The notes beneath the pieces were generated by a model. It did not search any database. It had not been told where the DNA came from and saw only the letters and a program-made list of their open reading frames with translations. From positions 12,126,368 through 12,190,367 of the forward strand of contig NC_087063.1 in assembly GCF_963678635.1 (NCBI RefSeq): a stretch of DNA of 64,000 bases, read 5' to 3'. The stretch comes from Symsagittifera roscoffensis (lineage: Eukaryota > Xenacoelomorpha > Acoela > Convolutidae). The position numbers and the translations under genes were made by a program. This document shows positions 18,841-31,600 of this stretch, one piece after another (within the stretch, counting starts at the first letter, position 1; each line of letters starts with the position of its first letter).

Positions 18841-19599
18841 CTGAAAATGAATCGAAACATTTTTCGACCAGCTCTTTAGGGAAAGAACTATTTATTTTCG
18901 AAGTGCTTGATCAAGGGTACTACCAAAGGGTATTCAGCTCTGAAGAAATTGTACCCTGTGGCTTGAACGAAATTGATGAAAATTTATCTGCACGAAAACC
19001 TATTTATACTATCAGAAGGTACATAAGTTACAATGGCACAGAATGAAAGATGCAGTTCGGCACAGTTTTCTTCTAAAAAGAGAAAAGTTTTGTTAATATT
19101 TTTCACAAATATTTATTTTCTTTTGGAAACTAAGCATGTTATTTTTTTCTAAAACGATTTTCCAAGAAATCATTTACTATACTCAGTTTACAATCAATTT
19201 GTGGATGTTTGAGAAGTTTTGATTGTTCAACCTAATTTCTCAACTATCTTGCTGTATTCCAGAGTAGTTCGAATATATTCCAATTTTTTATCTCAAACTT
19301 TCAGTTCATAACTTGAATTTCAGATCCCAATTTTTTGAGCTTCTCAACACTTACAAAACAAAAAGTAGGAGATTAATACAGCAAGACTATAAAAACTATC
19401 GAAGAGGACTTCGAATTTGTTATTGGTAACAACAACTAGAAAAACAAAAAAAATGTCCGGCAAAGATTTTTATTTGTACAAATCTGTTCAAAATTTTTCA
19501 AAGATACAAAGGGAGTTAAAATTGATTATTTTAGAGTATCTTGTCGATATAAAATCAGCAGCGAACAGTAAGTCGAAAAATTTGAAATGAAAAAAAAAA
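18841..19599. other. No gene recognised
   Basis: AT-rich sequence between the possible alternative exon and a Family C fragment. Nothing supportable is seen. Confidence 0.6.
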
Positions 19600-20060
19600 T
19601 TAACAAATTGTGTTGGTAAAATTACAGTCAAATTTAAAATCGAATTTCGATTTGACCAAATAATTAAAGTGCCAAAACACTATAGCAAAAGAAAGAAAAC
19701 TGTCCATGGCGAAAGTAAGCGACATTCGCATGTGGCTAGTAAGCTGACAAAATTTAAACAGACAGCCGCCAGGCCAACAATTTTACTTGAAACAGAATAT
19801 TTCCTTTTTGAAAAAGAAACATATCCTTGTCAGTTTCGAAAGGATGACTTTTGCCGTCACAGGCGTAATTTTACCAGCTGGCTAAGAGTCCAGGATAAAC
19901 TAAAAAGGGTGAATGCATATTGAAAAAGTATCAACTAGGAGCCCAGATGAGTCCTGTGAACAAAGTTGCTTACGGAAAAAAATCTTGTACCCAATTGCAA
20001 TATCTTTGCTTGTCGCAAGAGTGATAAAAATTTGAAAAACTTCAAATCCTTCTTTTCTGC
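19600..20060 (-). repeat. Family C repeat fragment
   Basis: It shares GGTAAAATTACAGTCAAA (compare 3234-3251) and the TAGGAGCCC...ATGAGTCCTGTG...ACAAAGTTG block with the copy at 2721-3720. The open frame at 19669-19923 is Lys/Arg-rich translation of repeat DNA, not a gene. Confidence 0.5.
19930..19975 (+). ncRNA. Second hammerhead-like copy
   Basis: It reads CAACTA, then GGAGCC, CAGATGAG, TCC-TGT-GAA and CAAAGTTG. CAAC of CAACTA can pair with the GTTG that follows AAA, giving a short stem III with CTA at the cleavage position. The CUGAUGAG box differs at one base (CAGATGAG). The G expected before AAA is missing, as in the other copy. Confidence 0.3.
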
Positions 20061-20439
20061 GGCTAAAAAAACTGGAAACATTTTTTTAACATTTCTCAGT
20101 GTCCCAACAATTTTCATATTTTTGAAGTTTTATTCTGTTTTTCATATGTTTTTGCACACCGAGTATTTACCGGCAAGCGCCATTTTCAAAATTAAGATCT
20201 ATCAGTAGTTAACTGGCTTTTTGGAAACCTCAAATTAATTATCGCACCAGTATGTACAAAACACTTAATTTTTTGCTAATAAATCTCTTTATATACCAAC
20301 CTTTTCATATGTACAAGATATTCATTTCATAGAACAAGGACAAAAAATACATTTATTCTTTAAACCGAAAACATATCTCCAAGCATTATTCACTAAATTT
20401 CCCCTTGTTAAAAACCACATGGCCGATTCTGGAGACCGC

Positions 20440-20600
20440 AATAGATTTTTTGTTTTTCACAGTAACCCCAATGTAAACCCACCTTCCCCTTGTTGTAGTG
20501 TCAGCGGATCACGAGACTACTTTCGACCCAAATCATACACGTTCCTGCTGGCTCGGCAAAAAATGAGCCCGGCTCGATTGTCTCGACTTTTAGACTAGAC
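20440..20600 (-). repeat. GC-richer patch, probably another interspersed element
   Basis: On the minus strand this reads CCGAGCCAGCAGGAACG, TTTGGGTCGAAAGTAGTC and GTGATCCGCTGACACTAC. It has higher GC than its surroundings and no open frame of note. It looks like part of an unclassified short element. Confidence 0.3.
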
Positions 20601-20724
20601 AAATGAGCAAACTAGAAAAACTCCGGCCAGCTCTAATAAGTTTCTAAAGCCTAATCAAATCACTAAAACCTCAACACTTCCAACGTTTTTGTTGTTCCGA
20701 TTGGAAAATGGCTGGTTGTTTTTC

Positions 20725-21135
20725 TCATGCAAAATCAGGTATCTGGAGAAAACGTGAGATTAGTAGACGGGGTTCAAGTGACATTTTTTCTCATTTTTTG
20801 TCGTGTTTGATCAATTTCTCAAACAAACAAATTACTGTGCCAACAAAATCCGAGTTTAAATTTTTGCTTTTTTGAGCAAACCAAGCTTTTTAAGCCACTC
20901 TACACTTTGACAGTCAACCTAATGTTTTTCTACATTGAAAAGATCAAGGATTTATCGGACTGCTATAAACTTTTTCTTGAACAAAATTCTGCAAAAAAAT
21001 AAACAAAACAAAACATTTTTAAACTATTTGTTTTGATTTCAGTTTTTTCTTGCAAAATTAGTTAAAAAAATACTGTTGTCACATTTTTCTGTGCTGCTTG
21101 CTCAGCGACCGTTACTCTTGTTTTTTTTTATTGCA
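20725..21135 (+). repeat. Family D repeat
   Basis: The head GCAAAATCAGGTATC and tail TGTGCTGCTTGCTCAGC..ACCG...CTTGTTTTTTTT match the copies at about 25305-25715 and 58700-59220. It is non-coding. Confidence 0.5.
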
Positions 21136-22527
21136 CGATGATTTTTTCGTTTTTTTTTCTAATCAAAAAACGCTATGGAACTAATATGGCTTGCGATGTC
21201 TTTTAACCCAAATTTTCAGCTACTACAAAAAATCTTTTTCAATTTCAAACATTTATCATTTTTACGCCTTAATTGCTGATTCGAGCTGCAAATCAAATGC
21301 AGTTTGTCCATTTTTTTATTATCAGATTTTCAGCGATGAAATTTTGCGTAATTTTGGATATTGAATTTTAGAAATAGACATTAAGCGCTAACAAAATTTC
21401 AAAACATGGAATACAGTTTTGCGTCCAAATAATGCTGGTTTCATTAAAATTCTTCGCAAATCTTAATTTCATGAGTTTTATCTAATGTAAACTCCTTTTG
21501 CTTAAATACGATTATTTTTTCAGTTTTTAGCTTGAAATGTCTTGAATTCAACATGCCCAATTTTTTATTAAAGTTTTTGTAGTATTATGTCTGGCAACTG
21601 AAAATTTTGTTATTTCTAACAATTCTACCTGTTTTCACTGCGCTAAATTGAAAATTTGATTTTTCTCGACCTATGTTTTGACTGTTTGATTTAATTTTGG
21701 CTTGGAGTTCGACGTGCAATAGATTTTCAACCACACAAACAACAATAGCTGTACAACAAATACGGCTGTGGCCTTAGAGTGTGATTTTCCATGAAAGATA
21801 TTTTTTAGGAACTACAGTGCTGATTCAAATTATCTGGACAAAATGAACGAAGTTTGATTTTTCAAACGCGGTTTTCTCAAATTGGTTTAAGATCAGACAA
21901 AAAGTGAAGAGAAAAAAAGTTGCTTAGAGTTTCATCAGAATTAATAAAGTTTAATTTTTTCTCCAAATTTCTCAACCAAGATTTTATCGTTAACATAGAT
22001 CACTCTAGGTTTTTTCAATTAATCGAAAATAACGCTGAAACTACTTTATTAATTGATGCGATAATAATTTCACAAAAGCCTCTTACACAGCCCAACGAAG
22101 TTCTGGAAGAGTTAAAGCTTCAAAAACCCGTATAAGAGAAAATTTTTTTGCTTGATAGTCAAGAAAGGTGATTTTTACTATATAAGATCCAAAATCTTTG
22201 CTTAAAAACAAATTTTGAATAACTTTTTGGAGATTTAACTCTTCTAGGGTGAGCAAAATATATTGAGTTTTTTTTCTAAACACCACAGCGGAAGTTTTAC
22301 GAGCCAATTAAATCCCGGTACGAAAACCTTCTTTGAGTTCTGAAAAGCATGTGTTAAAAATCTAGTTTAAATATTAACCCAATATCAAAAATAACTAGGA
22401 ACTCGTTTCAAATAATATCAAATGATTCAAATCTAAAAATAAAAACAAAATAACTTATCAATGCGTGAAAATAAAATTGTGACGTTTGATTGGAAAACGT
22501 GAGTGACTCATAACTGCGAAATTGTCT
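21136..22527. other. Downstream of the CAP gene main terminal exon, no gene seen
   Basis: AT-rich, with only short low-complexity frames. It would be intron if the alternative exons at 18.8 and 16.0 kb are used. Confidence 0.6.
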
Positions 22528-22698
22528 TTATTTTTGGGCTTGATTCGTTTTTCCAGCCGACTCTGGACCTGAAACGATTCGTCTTTTGAAGTTCTCAACG
22601 ACCACTGCCATTTCCCAGGTTCTTTGAAATCTGGCGGACCCTCCTGATAATTCACCTGCCAGGAGTTTGTCAAACTGCTGATTGGAATCATCCCCGTC
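22528..22698 (-). CDS. CAP gene main terminal exon
   Basis: Acceptor ATTTTCAG, then 56 codons and TAA. Phase 0 joining with the previous exon picks the frame DGDDSNQQFDKLLAGEL...GPESAGKTNQAQK. Another frame is open too, but it does not match the phase. An internal CAG|GTGAAT (GT at 22655-22654) could serve as a donor for other isoforms. AATAAA overlaps the stop codon. Confidence 0.75.
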   Translation of the reverse strand, partial: DGDDSNQQFDKLLAGELSGGSARFQRTWEMAVVVENFKRRIVSGPESAGKTNQAQK

Positions 22699-25600
22699 CT
22701 GAAAATATGCTTCATTATTAAAACTTGAAAAAAAAAGCTTAAAAACTTAAAAACTTTTTTAAAAAAAAACTTTTCAAATTTTCATTTCTATTCTGGTCAA
22801 ATTTTTTGTCTACCATCGAAGTTTGGAAAAAAAAACAGGTCAAAAAAGCGTTTTTAGGCACTTGTAGGAAAGTTTTCACCAAAAACCGCAATATTAGTTG
22901 TTCAGTAGTAGAATTTTGAAATTTTAGCTCTATATATTCACTAGTTCACGCTGTAATGCTTTATTGTGAATTATAAGTGCTTTGCTCGTAAGTGATAGTA
23001 AACGGTAACTTTTTGTAATAAACGCATGTTTACTTAAGAATTCGGGCAGAAATTCTTTGGGGCCTGATTAGCAGCAAATATCATTTAAAAAAGCTTTTAG
23101 TAAATCAGATTTTAGCAAAAGTCACAGGTTATAAACTGGAAAAGAGCCACATCAAACTGAAATCCGGATATCAGCGGTGTAGGGGGACTGCCTTCTCCTC
23201 AGGGATTCGACCCCCTCTCCAACCAAAGGGTCTTGGTATTGATTTATGTCATCAATGTTTTGCCGACCAAACTCAATTTGGCGCCAGTATATACTAATTT
23301 TGAAGGGAGGGCGTGCTAAAAATTTAAACCTTAAAACACAATTTTTTGGCCAAAACTTTTGTCAAAATAGGGTATGTCCTTATAGATAGCTTTTTAGGAG
23401 CGCTCGGAAAATCAATTTGGTCGGCGTAAAAAAGTTGACAAAAACTTCGATATTATGAAAAAAAAATATATAAAATATTATAAATATATTATAAAAAAAA
23501 ATCTGGGTTATTCGTTTAAAGAATATTTTATTAATACTGTTGATTTTAAAATGAAAGAAGGGCCGGACTAAGTAAATCCTGGCCATTTTCGAGCCGTTTT
23601 TAGTGCTCAAGCATTCCATCATGTATTGTTCAAATGTTAAAAAAAATTACGCTGCTTAACGCAACTTTTCGTGTTCTTTTAACTTCAGGCGTTATCCTTT
23701 TGTAATAGATTAAGAAAAGTTCGATGAGATTAGACGAGACTAGAAGCCAATAATTAAAAGTCAAAGCAAGGCTTTAAGAACTGATAAACTTTAATACTCA
23801 AACTGTATCGACTATGGTACCGTTGATTTTCATATCTAAATGATGAAGCAAAGAAGATTAACGGCTTCATCTAAAAATAAATGAAATAACAAAATTCAAT
23901 TTGGTTCAGTTTTTGCAAAAAGTTTAGTCAACCTTGTCATGGTCACCATTTAGATTTTTCGAGCTCTGCCGAAACTACAGAGTTTTTTTGCTCCCCACCC
24001 GACCCCATTCGCTATTCTACTTTGAGATTTTTTTAATGAGTAAGCTGACCTCATGCTGAAGATGAGTGTTGCGTAGTGAACACCACAGCTCGTACTGTTC
24101 CTCTCTAGGTACGCTGGAGGGGGTGAGAGGGGGGTGCACATTTCGGAGGAAGCGGGGCAGGGAGTTGAGGTGCATTTTGGGATAGTAGTTGGCCACTATA
24201 TAGCACCCCCCTCTCCTCCCGAAACTGACCCCAATTCCCACTGACTCGCTCCCTTCCCACACCACTTGACAGAAACTGGCTGGAAACAAAAAGCAAATAT
24301 TAATTCTTGACCATCTAAATCTTTTTAGCACTCTTTTAGAAAGAAAAAAGATAATATAAAAACTTACTGAAATATATCTAAAACGACTATACAAAGCGTG
24401 CGGTCACCAGCGGATTTAAGGGAGACGCCCCTCTCCCTCAGGAATTCGACCCCCTGCGACCCAAAGGGTCCACCCTTTATGATATGTCCTATTTTGAGAT
24501 ATCAAATTTTGGTGACGGACCCTAAAATTTCTCTAAAGGTGCCTTCGGCGCCAATATATACTAATTTTGAGAGGGGAGCGCGTGCCAATTTTTGGGTCAA
24601 AATTTTCCAAAAGTTGCCTAAAAACGCCTTTTTTGGCCTATTTTTTTTTCAAAATTTTGCATGCGGCGCAGAAAATTTGGTGAAAATGGGGTCTTTATAG
24701 TGATTTAGGAGAGCTCAAAAAACCAAATTGGTCGACCTAAAATAAAAGGTCGACAAAAATTTTCTTATTTTTTTAAAATTGGCCCCCCGCCCTCGAGAAA
24801 ATTCTAGATGCACCCCTGCGTGTGGTGCTTAAGTTTTCCTAGCAATAGCCCTCGAATTATATTCAAGATGACTAAAATTAATATAAATCATACTATTAAT
24901 ATTAAAAATACTCAAGATTTTAAAAACAAAACTGCCCGAGTTGACGTTTTCGGCTTCCGTTTTGACCAAATTCGGTCAAACATACGGATGTTGTTCGAAC
25001 AAAAATCTGTGATCGAAAACAGCACTTTCGGTCAAACAAAACTTCGAAGCACACACTTTTAGACAAAAGTCCGAGACGCGATGTTTTCCCAATAAAACTT
25101 AGTACTAATCAAAGTTTTGATGTACTTTTGAAGAAATATCTGAATTTTGACACAACCAAACTAAAAAAATTGATAACTAAAAAATTCGAAAACTTAACTA
25201 GAACACACCAACCCGGTTAGCTGTCTTTTTGATCCGACCTTTGAAAACCGATGTAAATGTGGGTGTCTTTAAGTTTTTTTCTACATTTTTTTATCCGTGC
25301 AAAATCAGGTATCAGAAAAAATTGTCGAAAGGGGTCGAGTGATATGTTATATGAAAGCACCTGCACATTTCAATCGAACTCTATTTAAAAATTTCCAAAA
25401 AAATCCGCAGTATAGAGAAAAATGGCTCTAAACTTTTGGTTTTTGGTCTAGTTATGAGCAAATAAAGCAGGCGAGCAGTGTTATGATACGGAACTAAGAC
25501 ATACATACTTAGTTTTGCTCTGGGAGTAAACATTTTTGAAGCTTTTTATAGCGCCTTCTTCACTCTTACTATCGAATAAGCTTCATTTCTTGACCTTAGT

Positions 25601-28600
25601 TCAGATCCGCTCATAGCGCCAAACGAGTAGAAATGATCAGAACTTACAAACACAAATTTGTTAATTTTATGGTCTGAACTTTATGTGCTACTTGCTATTA
25701 ACTTGTTTTTTTTTCTGCATATGGTAAATTCTACGATGGAACAGAGGACATAACCTACGACGAAACATCCGATAAAACATATGATGAAACCTATGAAAAT
25801 ATGAACACGTCATCCTTAAGTTTTGAGGTCTATCTTGGCGGAGTTTTGCCGTAACTTTTTTGCAATAACTTAGTTAATTGCCAGCTGGAAAAATGAAAAT
25901 CTCTAGTCAAAAATCAATTAAATCTGTTCAATTTTTCAGCTGTTTTTTATGTAAATAACTAAATGACTATGTAAAAAACTAAATATAAATAATCAAATTT
26001 TTGTGAATTACTAAACATTATGTAAATAACTAATAATACCAGTGACTACAAAAACAAATGGGCCTTTTTACTTATTCCGCACAAAAATTTTAACTTTGCT
26101 ATTTGCAATATTCATTGTATAAAAGAAAAGAAAATTGACCGGACTGATTGATTTTGTTAAAACAAATTCGATCACTTTAGTTTTTAGCTGATTTCTAACC
26201 AGGCCAAATTTTGAGAAGATGTGAAAATGGTCTATTTTTCTCTTAGAGATGTTTTCTGTATTTTTGTTTTCTGGTCTGGGTAAAACTCTGCATCTTATTT
26301 GAAAAAAAAAATGAGTAGTTTACGAGACATATTATAGTCTTACCAATTCGGCTTATTTATAAGTCGACTTAAGCTTGTGAATAAAACATTTTGAGATGGT
26401 GCAGAAACTTTATTGGCCAACCAGATTGAATCAAAATAATTTCAGCTCAAGATATGGAAACATTGATTTTTCAGCAGATCAAGTAAAAAACCCAAGCAGC
26501 GCATTAGCGTGATCGGGGGAGTACAACCGTGTCGAAAATTTTGTTCAACGGTTCAAAAAATATTTTTTGAAATTTTTTTTTATCATTCCAAATCACTGAC
26601 AAATTATATTCAGAAAGACAGAAAGTTGAAAAAACAAAAACGACGATTGTAATTGATCTGCTTGTTCAACAAACAAACATTCCCGAAGCGCGGCGCAAAA
26701 TTTTTCTGGACTAACAATTAACTCAGCAAAATTGTCAAATTTTCTTCTCAGTTTTGCTCAACAACAAAACAGTATTTAAGCAAAATTGCCAACAGTTCAC
26801 AAACAGAACTCAACATTTTCAAATATCATCAAATATTGGCACTGTTGAACACATTTTTAGTTTTGGCACTGTTGTACTTCGGCACTGTTGAAATACTCAC
26901 AGATGGAGTGGAATCTCTCTTCGCTTACTTCTGCAATGTCCATACTCCTCAACTGTCTGTACCACAACTGCACCGCCTGCTTAGCTGAAACACAGCACAC
27001 ACGTTACATCCTATATATATACTTGACAGTAACAACAGAAATTACATAATAAACACAGATCGTATCAAGAAGTTGCACCGGTAAATCCTGAGTGTAAATA
27101 AACCAGCTGAAGTAAAATCCAGCCGAAAAGTTACGTCATATCAATGAAATTTGCATGACTTTCTTAACTGCTACATAATTGTTACACAACTTTTTTTATA
27201 ATAATTAGTATATTCGGCTGGTATATACTACTACGCTACTCTCAATGCCCATGATCGATCTACAAAGTAGCTTTTAATTTACAAAAAAAAATCTATTTTT
27301 TGAACTTTCCACCTCAAAAGCTAAATAGAAAAAAAATGATTTTGCCTCAGTTTGACGGAACACTTTGAGCCCAGATTAACTATTTGTCTATAGTTACTAT
27401 ATGCTTACAAATTGAAGACAAAGCGCACTTAATTTGATCCACATTGTCAAGTTTATAAGCTTTTATCTGAAAAAAATCTCAGATGATTCTTAACATTATT
27501 TTTAACATACTATATTGTGTATGTTGTTTTGTTAATGCAAATGTTTGTTACTCTGCTTCTGATTAACGGTCTGAAAGGCTGAAGGAAACAATTGGTGTAC
27601 TCAGTACTGTCTAACAATGTATAGATTATTGTCGTCATTTAGTTTCACAATTTGTATGTTTGAGGCTTTAATTTGTAATGACGATTTTAATTGTAAAGAG
27701 ACAATCTGCTAATGCGATTTGAAAAAGAAGACGTCACATTTTGAAGAAATTTTGATCTCTGTTTCATGAAACGAAGAACAAGAACTTAACAGAAAAAGAA
27801 ACAACCTTGTCCGTTTTTTTGCCATTACAGAAATGCTGAGCGAACCATGTCAATTCAACTCAGAAGTTCGATCAAATCCCTCTTTCTTCTCAAAATCTCT
27901 AACGTTTCTTATTTTCGGAATTTTTTGATCGGTTTCACTTAACTGTCGTCTAGACATTTTGCAATCATTTTGTAGATCCCTAACACTAACTATACTTACT
28001 CTGAATACTTTTACAATCAATTTAAAACCAAAACTCGGTGTCTTATCATAATTTCGGGGCGAGGAAATTGAATACAGGAAAATAATTGGATCTACTTAAA
28101 AATCTCCCCCTCTTTCTTGAAAGGGGGAGGGGGATTGTTACGTAGATTACTTGCAGCGAATTTTCGCCCAATCAGAATGCAGCAAAATTCGAATTTACAT
28201 GCAACACTCTACTGCGAATTTACTGTTTATATTTACAGGAGTGAAGATTCTTTAGTAGATACTTCGGGGGGGGGGGGAGGAGATTGTTAAGTAGATCTAA
28301 ATAATTATACGGGTAAATAAAGTAAAAGGGAGATTGAGACGGAGATAAAATGGAGATTGATCTACTGAACAATTTTTGATTTAGTTGTGAAAATAGAGAT
28401 CCAAGAAGCCGATATATTAATGATCAGAAAACCACGAATCAATGAACCCATGTGGCGTTCAGTGTTTGGTCCAATCGTTACAGGTTGGGGTAGAGCTAGT
28501 CAATACACACACGTAATCAGTAATTTGTCAAAACTATTACATTACATGTCGGTTTGGGGCTGATCTCTTTTTACTGCGCGATCAGTGTTCGGTTCAAGGC

Positions 28601-31600
28601 ATTACAAGTCAAGGTGCAGCTGATCACTAATTCTTTGCTAAGGAATTGCTTCAAAATCACGGCAGTCTCAACTTCACACGTTTATTCTGTCAATTAAAAG
28701 TAGTCTGAATTCCCTTGTTTTAACAATTTAGACGCAATTACATGTAAACTCCTTTTCCGTTCTACCATTGTCTAATTATCATTTGTTTTTTGATTCCCAT
28801 AAAACCATACGCACGCATTGTCTAATTGTTCCGACTTTCGATACGAAAGTAACGGAATATTTGTGCTCGGGGTGGGTTTTTTTCTTCAGACAAATTTCGA
28901 CTTTTTAACTAGCCATTTTTGACAAAATTTTCTTATATCAATTGAAAGCTATTGTTGTCCTGAGCTTAAAATTGAAAATATATTTCACCTGTGATCATTT
29001 TTCGTAAAATTATGGGGGTTTAAAGATTGCCATTTTGGCCAATTTGGGACAATTAACGCGCGATATATTTCGCGCTATTAACGCGTAAGCGAGATTTAAT
29101 CCGTCTTAGAAATCGTTCCAAATTGGTTGAAAAAAGCTTGTTTGCCATAATTGATTAGTTAGTTAGATGAGCAAAATCAATTTTTTTGTACTTTCTATGG
29201 CGTGTGGGGCGATGATTTATTTAGAATTTTTAGAATTTTTTTTTTATTTTATTTTATTACATTTAATTTTTTTATGTTACTACTGCTCCATAAACCTTAA
29301 AAGGCAGTTGGAACATTCAGGGCTTCGCCCTGATACGAGCAGTCTTGTTATCATTTGTTTTTATTTTCCCATAAAACCATACGCACGCAAGACTGCTCGT
29401 ATCAGGGCAAAGCCCTGAATGTTCCGACTGCTTTTTGAGGTCCTTGGAGTTGCAATAACATGAAAAATTTAAATGTAATAAAAAATTTGAGTTTTTTGTA
29501 AAAATATCCACCCACACGTCATGTTAAGTACAAAGTGATAGATTTTGCTCCTTTTAACAAATCAATTATGGCAAAAAAGCTTCCTTCAACCAATTTGGAA
29601 CGATTTCTAAGACGGATTAAATCTCTGTTTACGCGTTAATAGCGCGAAAAATATTGCGCGTTAATTGTCCCAAATCGGCCTAAATGGCAATTTTTATACC
29701 CCCATAACTTTACAAGAAATAATCACAAGTGAAATATCTTTTCAAATTTAAGCTCAGGACAAAAATATCGTTTGAATGATTTAAAAAAATTCCGTCAAAA
29801 TGGCTAGTTAAAAAGTCGGAATTTGTCTGAAGAAAAAAACCCACCCGAGCACAAATATTCCGTTACTTTCGTATCGAAAGTCGGAACAACAATAAACCTT
29901 ACAGCTCTAGAGATTCATATTATAAAATTTAATTGATCTTGTTGAGCCATTGGTTTTGATGGCAAAAAGAACTGTTAGAATAAATATTGGCGCCTGTATT
30001 AAGAGCATCCACATAAAACTTTATTATAAGCACATCCACCAAAATTTATTCAAATGTGACACTAGTGCTGTTTTTAAAACTGATTTTTTAAAAATACAAT
30101 GTGCCTAAAAACTTCCTGTAAAGTATTTTTTTAAAAGTTGAAGAGTCCATCAAAACGATCCCATGTAAATGACCTTTTGAAACCTTTTTAGCTTCCGTTT
30201 AGGGTAGTTGTTACCGGAAACTTTTCTTCCTAAATCATCAAAGCAGGATGTTGCTCACGCCGAAATTGAGCTTCACAACTGAGCTTCCTGCTTTACGTTA
30301 CTTAGTTTTTAAAATGAAAAGGGGTGCTCATCAATTTACCAAAGGGTAACATATGATTAAGGGCGGATATACGTTTTTTAAACTTTAAATGGCAGAAAAA
30401 GATCAAAGTATTCCCGCATTGATATCTTCAGTGCAATCAGATATGAGCAGTTCATTTTGTTCTCATGATTCAAAAAATTTGAACTTTCAAGAAAAAGCCG
30501 ATCTAAAATTACCTATTTTTTCGAAGATTCTCTGGTCTTGCCCTAAACTGTGAGAAAACACCACTTATACACATTTATATCTTGAGTTAAGTGTTGTAAT
30601 TGAACTCCTCGCCACAATATAAGTAATTGAAATTTCTCACGTAATTTAAGTTTTTAATTGCATGCATCTGAACTATATAAACAGGCTTGTTCGGCCAAAA
30701 AATTTAAACCATAGTGACCTTTGGCTAGTTCCTGTGAAAAAAACGTCCACTTCCTACATCGCCGACTGTTTTAATCATTTACAACGGATACGTCCGTTTT
30801 GATTTAGAGATATCTATTGCTTGAATCCTTACCAGAAATACAAAAAAGGAAAAGGTATGAAAAGTATTCAGATTGGTAAAAAAAATTTGAAGTTGATTTC
30901 AAAAGGCATTACTCTGTGCTGATTCAGGAAGCTCGTTTGCTTAAATATGATCACATTTTTTGTCTCTGTCATTTCTTTTCATCACTCAGAACAAAATCTC
31001 TTAGATTTCAAAAAGTACAAAAAAGAATAGCATATCCTGAAGTCGATTTTCCCCTGATACTTTTAAGCCGAGTTCTTTTCTGATGTCTGAAAATGCATAA
31101 AAAGACTTTCAATTTAGATAATGACTTGTTCGTTTTGTTCGGACATCATTTTTTAAGTTCAATCAGTCATTAGATAACTACGCATTCAATCAAAGCCATG
31201 AACAGATCCAAGATTTTCTCGAGGGGGAGGGGACGAATTTTCGAAAAAAAATCGAAATTTTGGTCATTTAAAAAAAACGTTTCTTAAGTCGACCATATTG
31301 GTTTTCCGAGCTCTCCCTAATCAATAGAAAGGCCCTGTTTTTAACAAAATTTTGAAAATTAACATGCAAAAAGGCGTTTTTAGGCCCTTTACGGAAAATT
31401 TTGACCAAAAATTGTGTTTTTTCGGCGCGCACTCCCTGAAAGTTAGTATGTATTGGCGCCGAACGATCAGTCAGCCAAAAATTGATAGATGTACATCTCA
31501 AAATAGTACAAAAGGGGGACCCTTTAAGTCGGCAGACGGTCGAACCCCTGATCTCTTTTTTAATAATTGTTTTTTCACTTTTCAAAATGCATCATAGAAT

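Noticed and set aside
29167-29517. Two small frames on opposite strands sharing the ending RIRAKP
   Set aside because: Both translate the tail of the inverted Family A copies.
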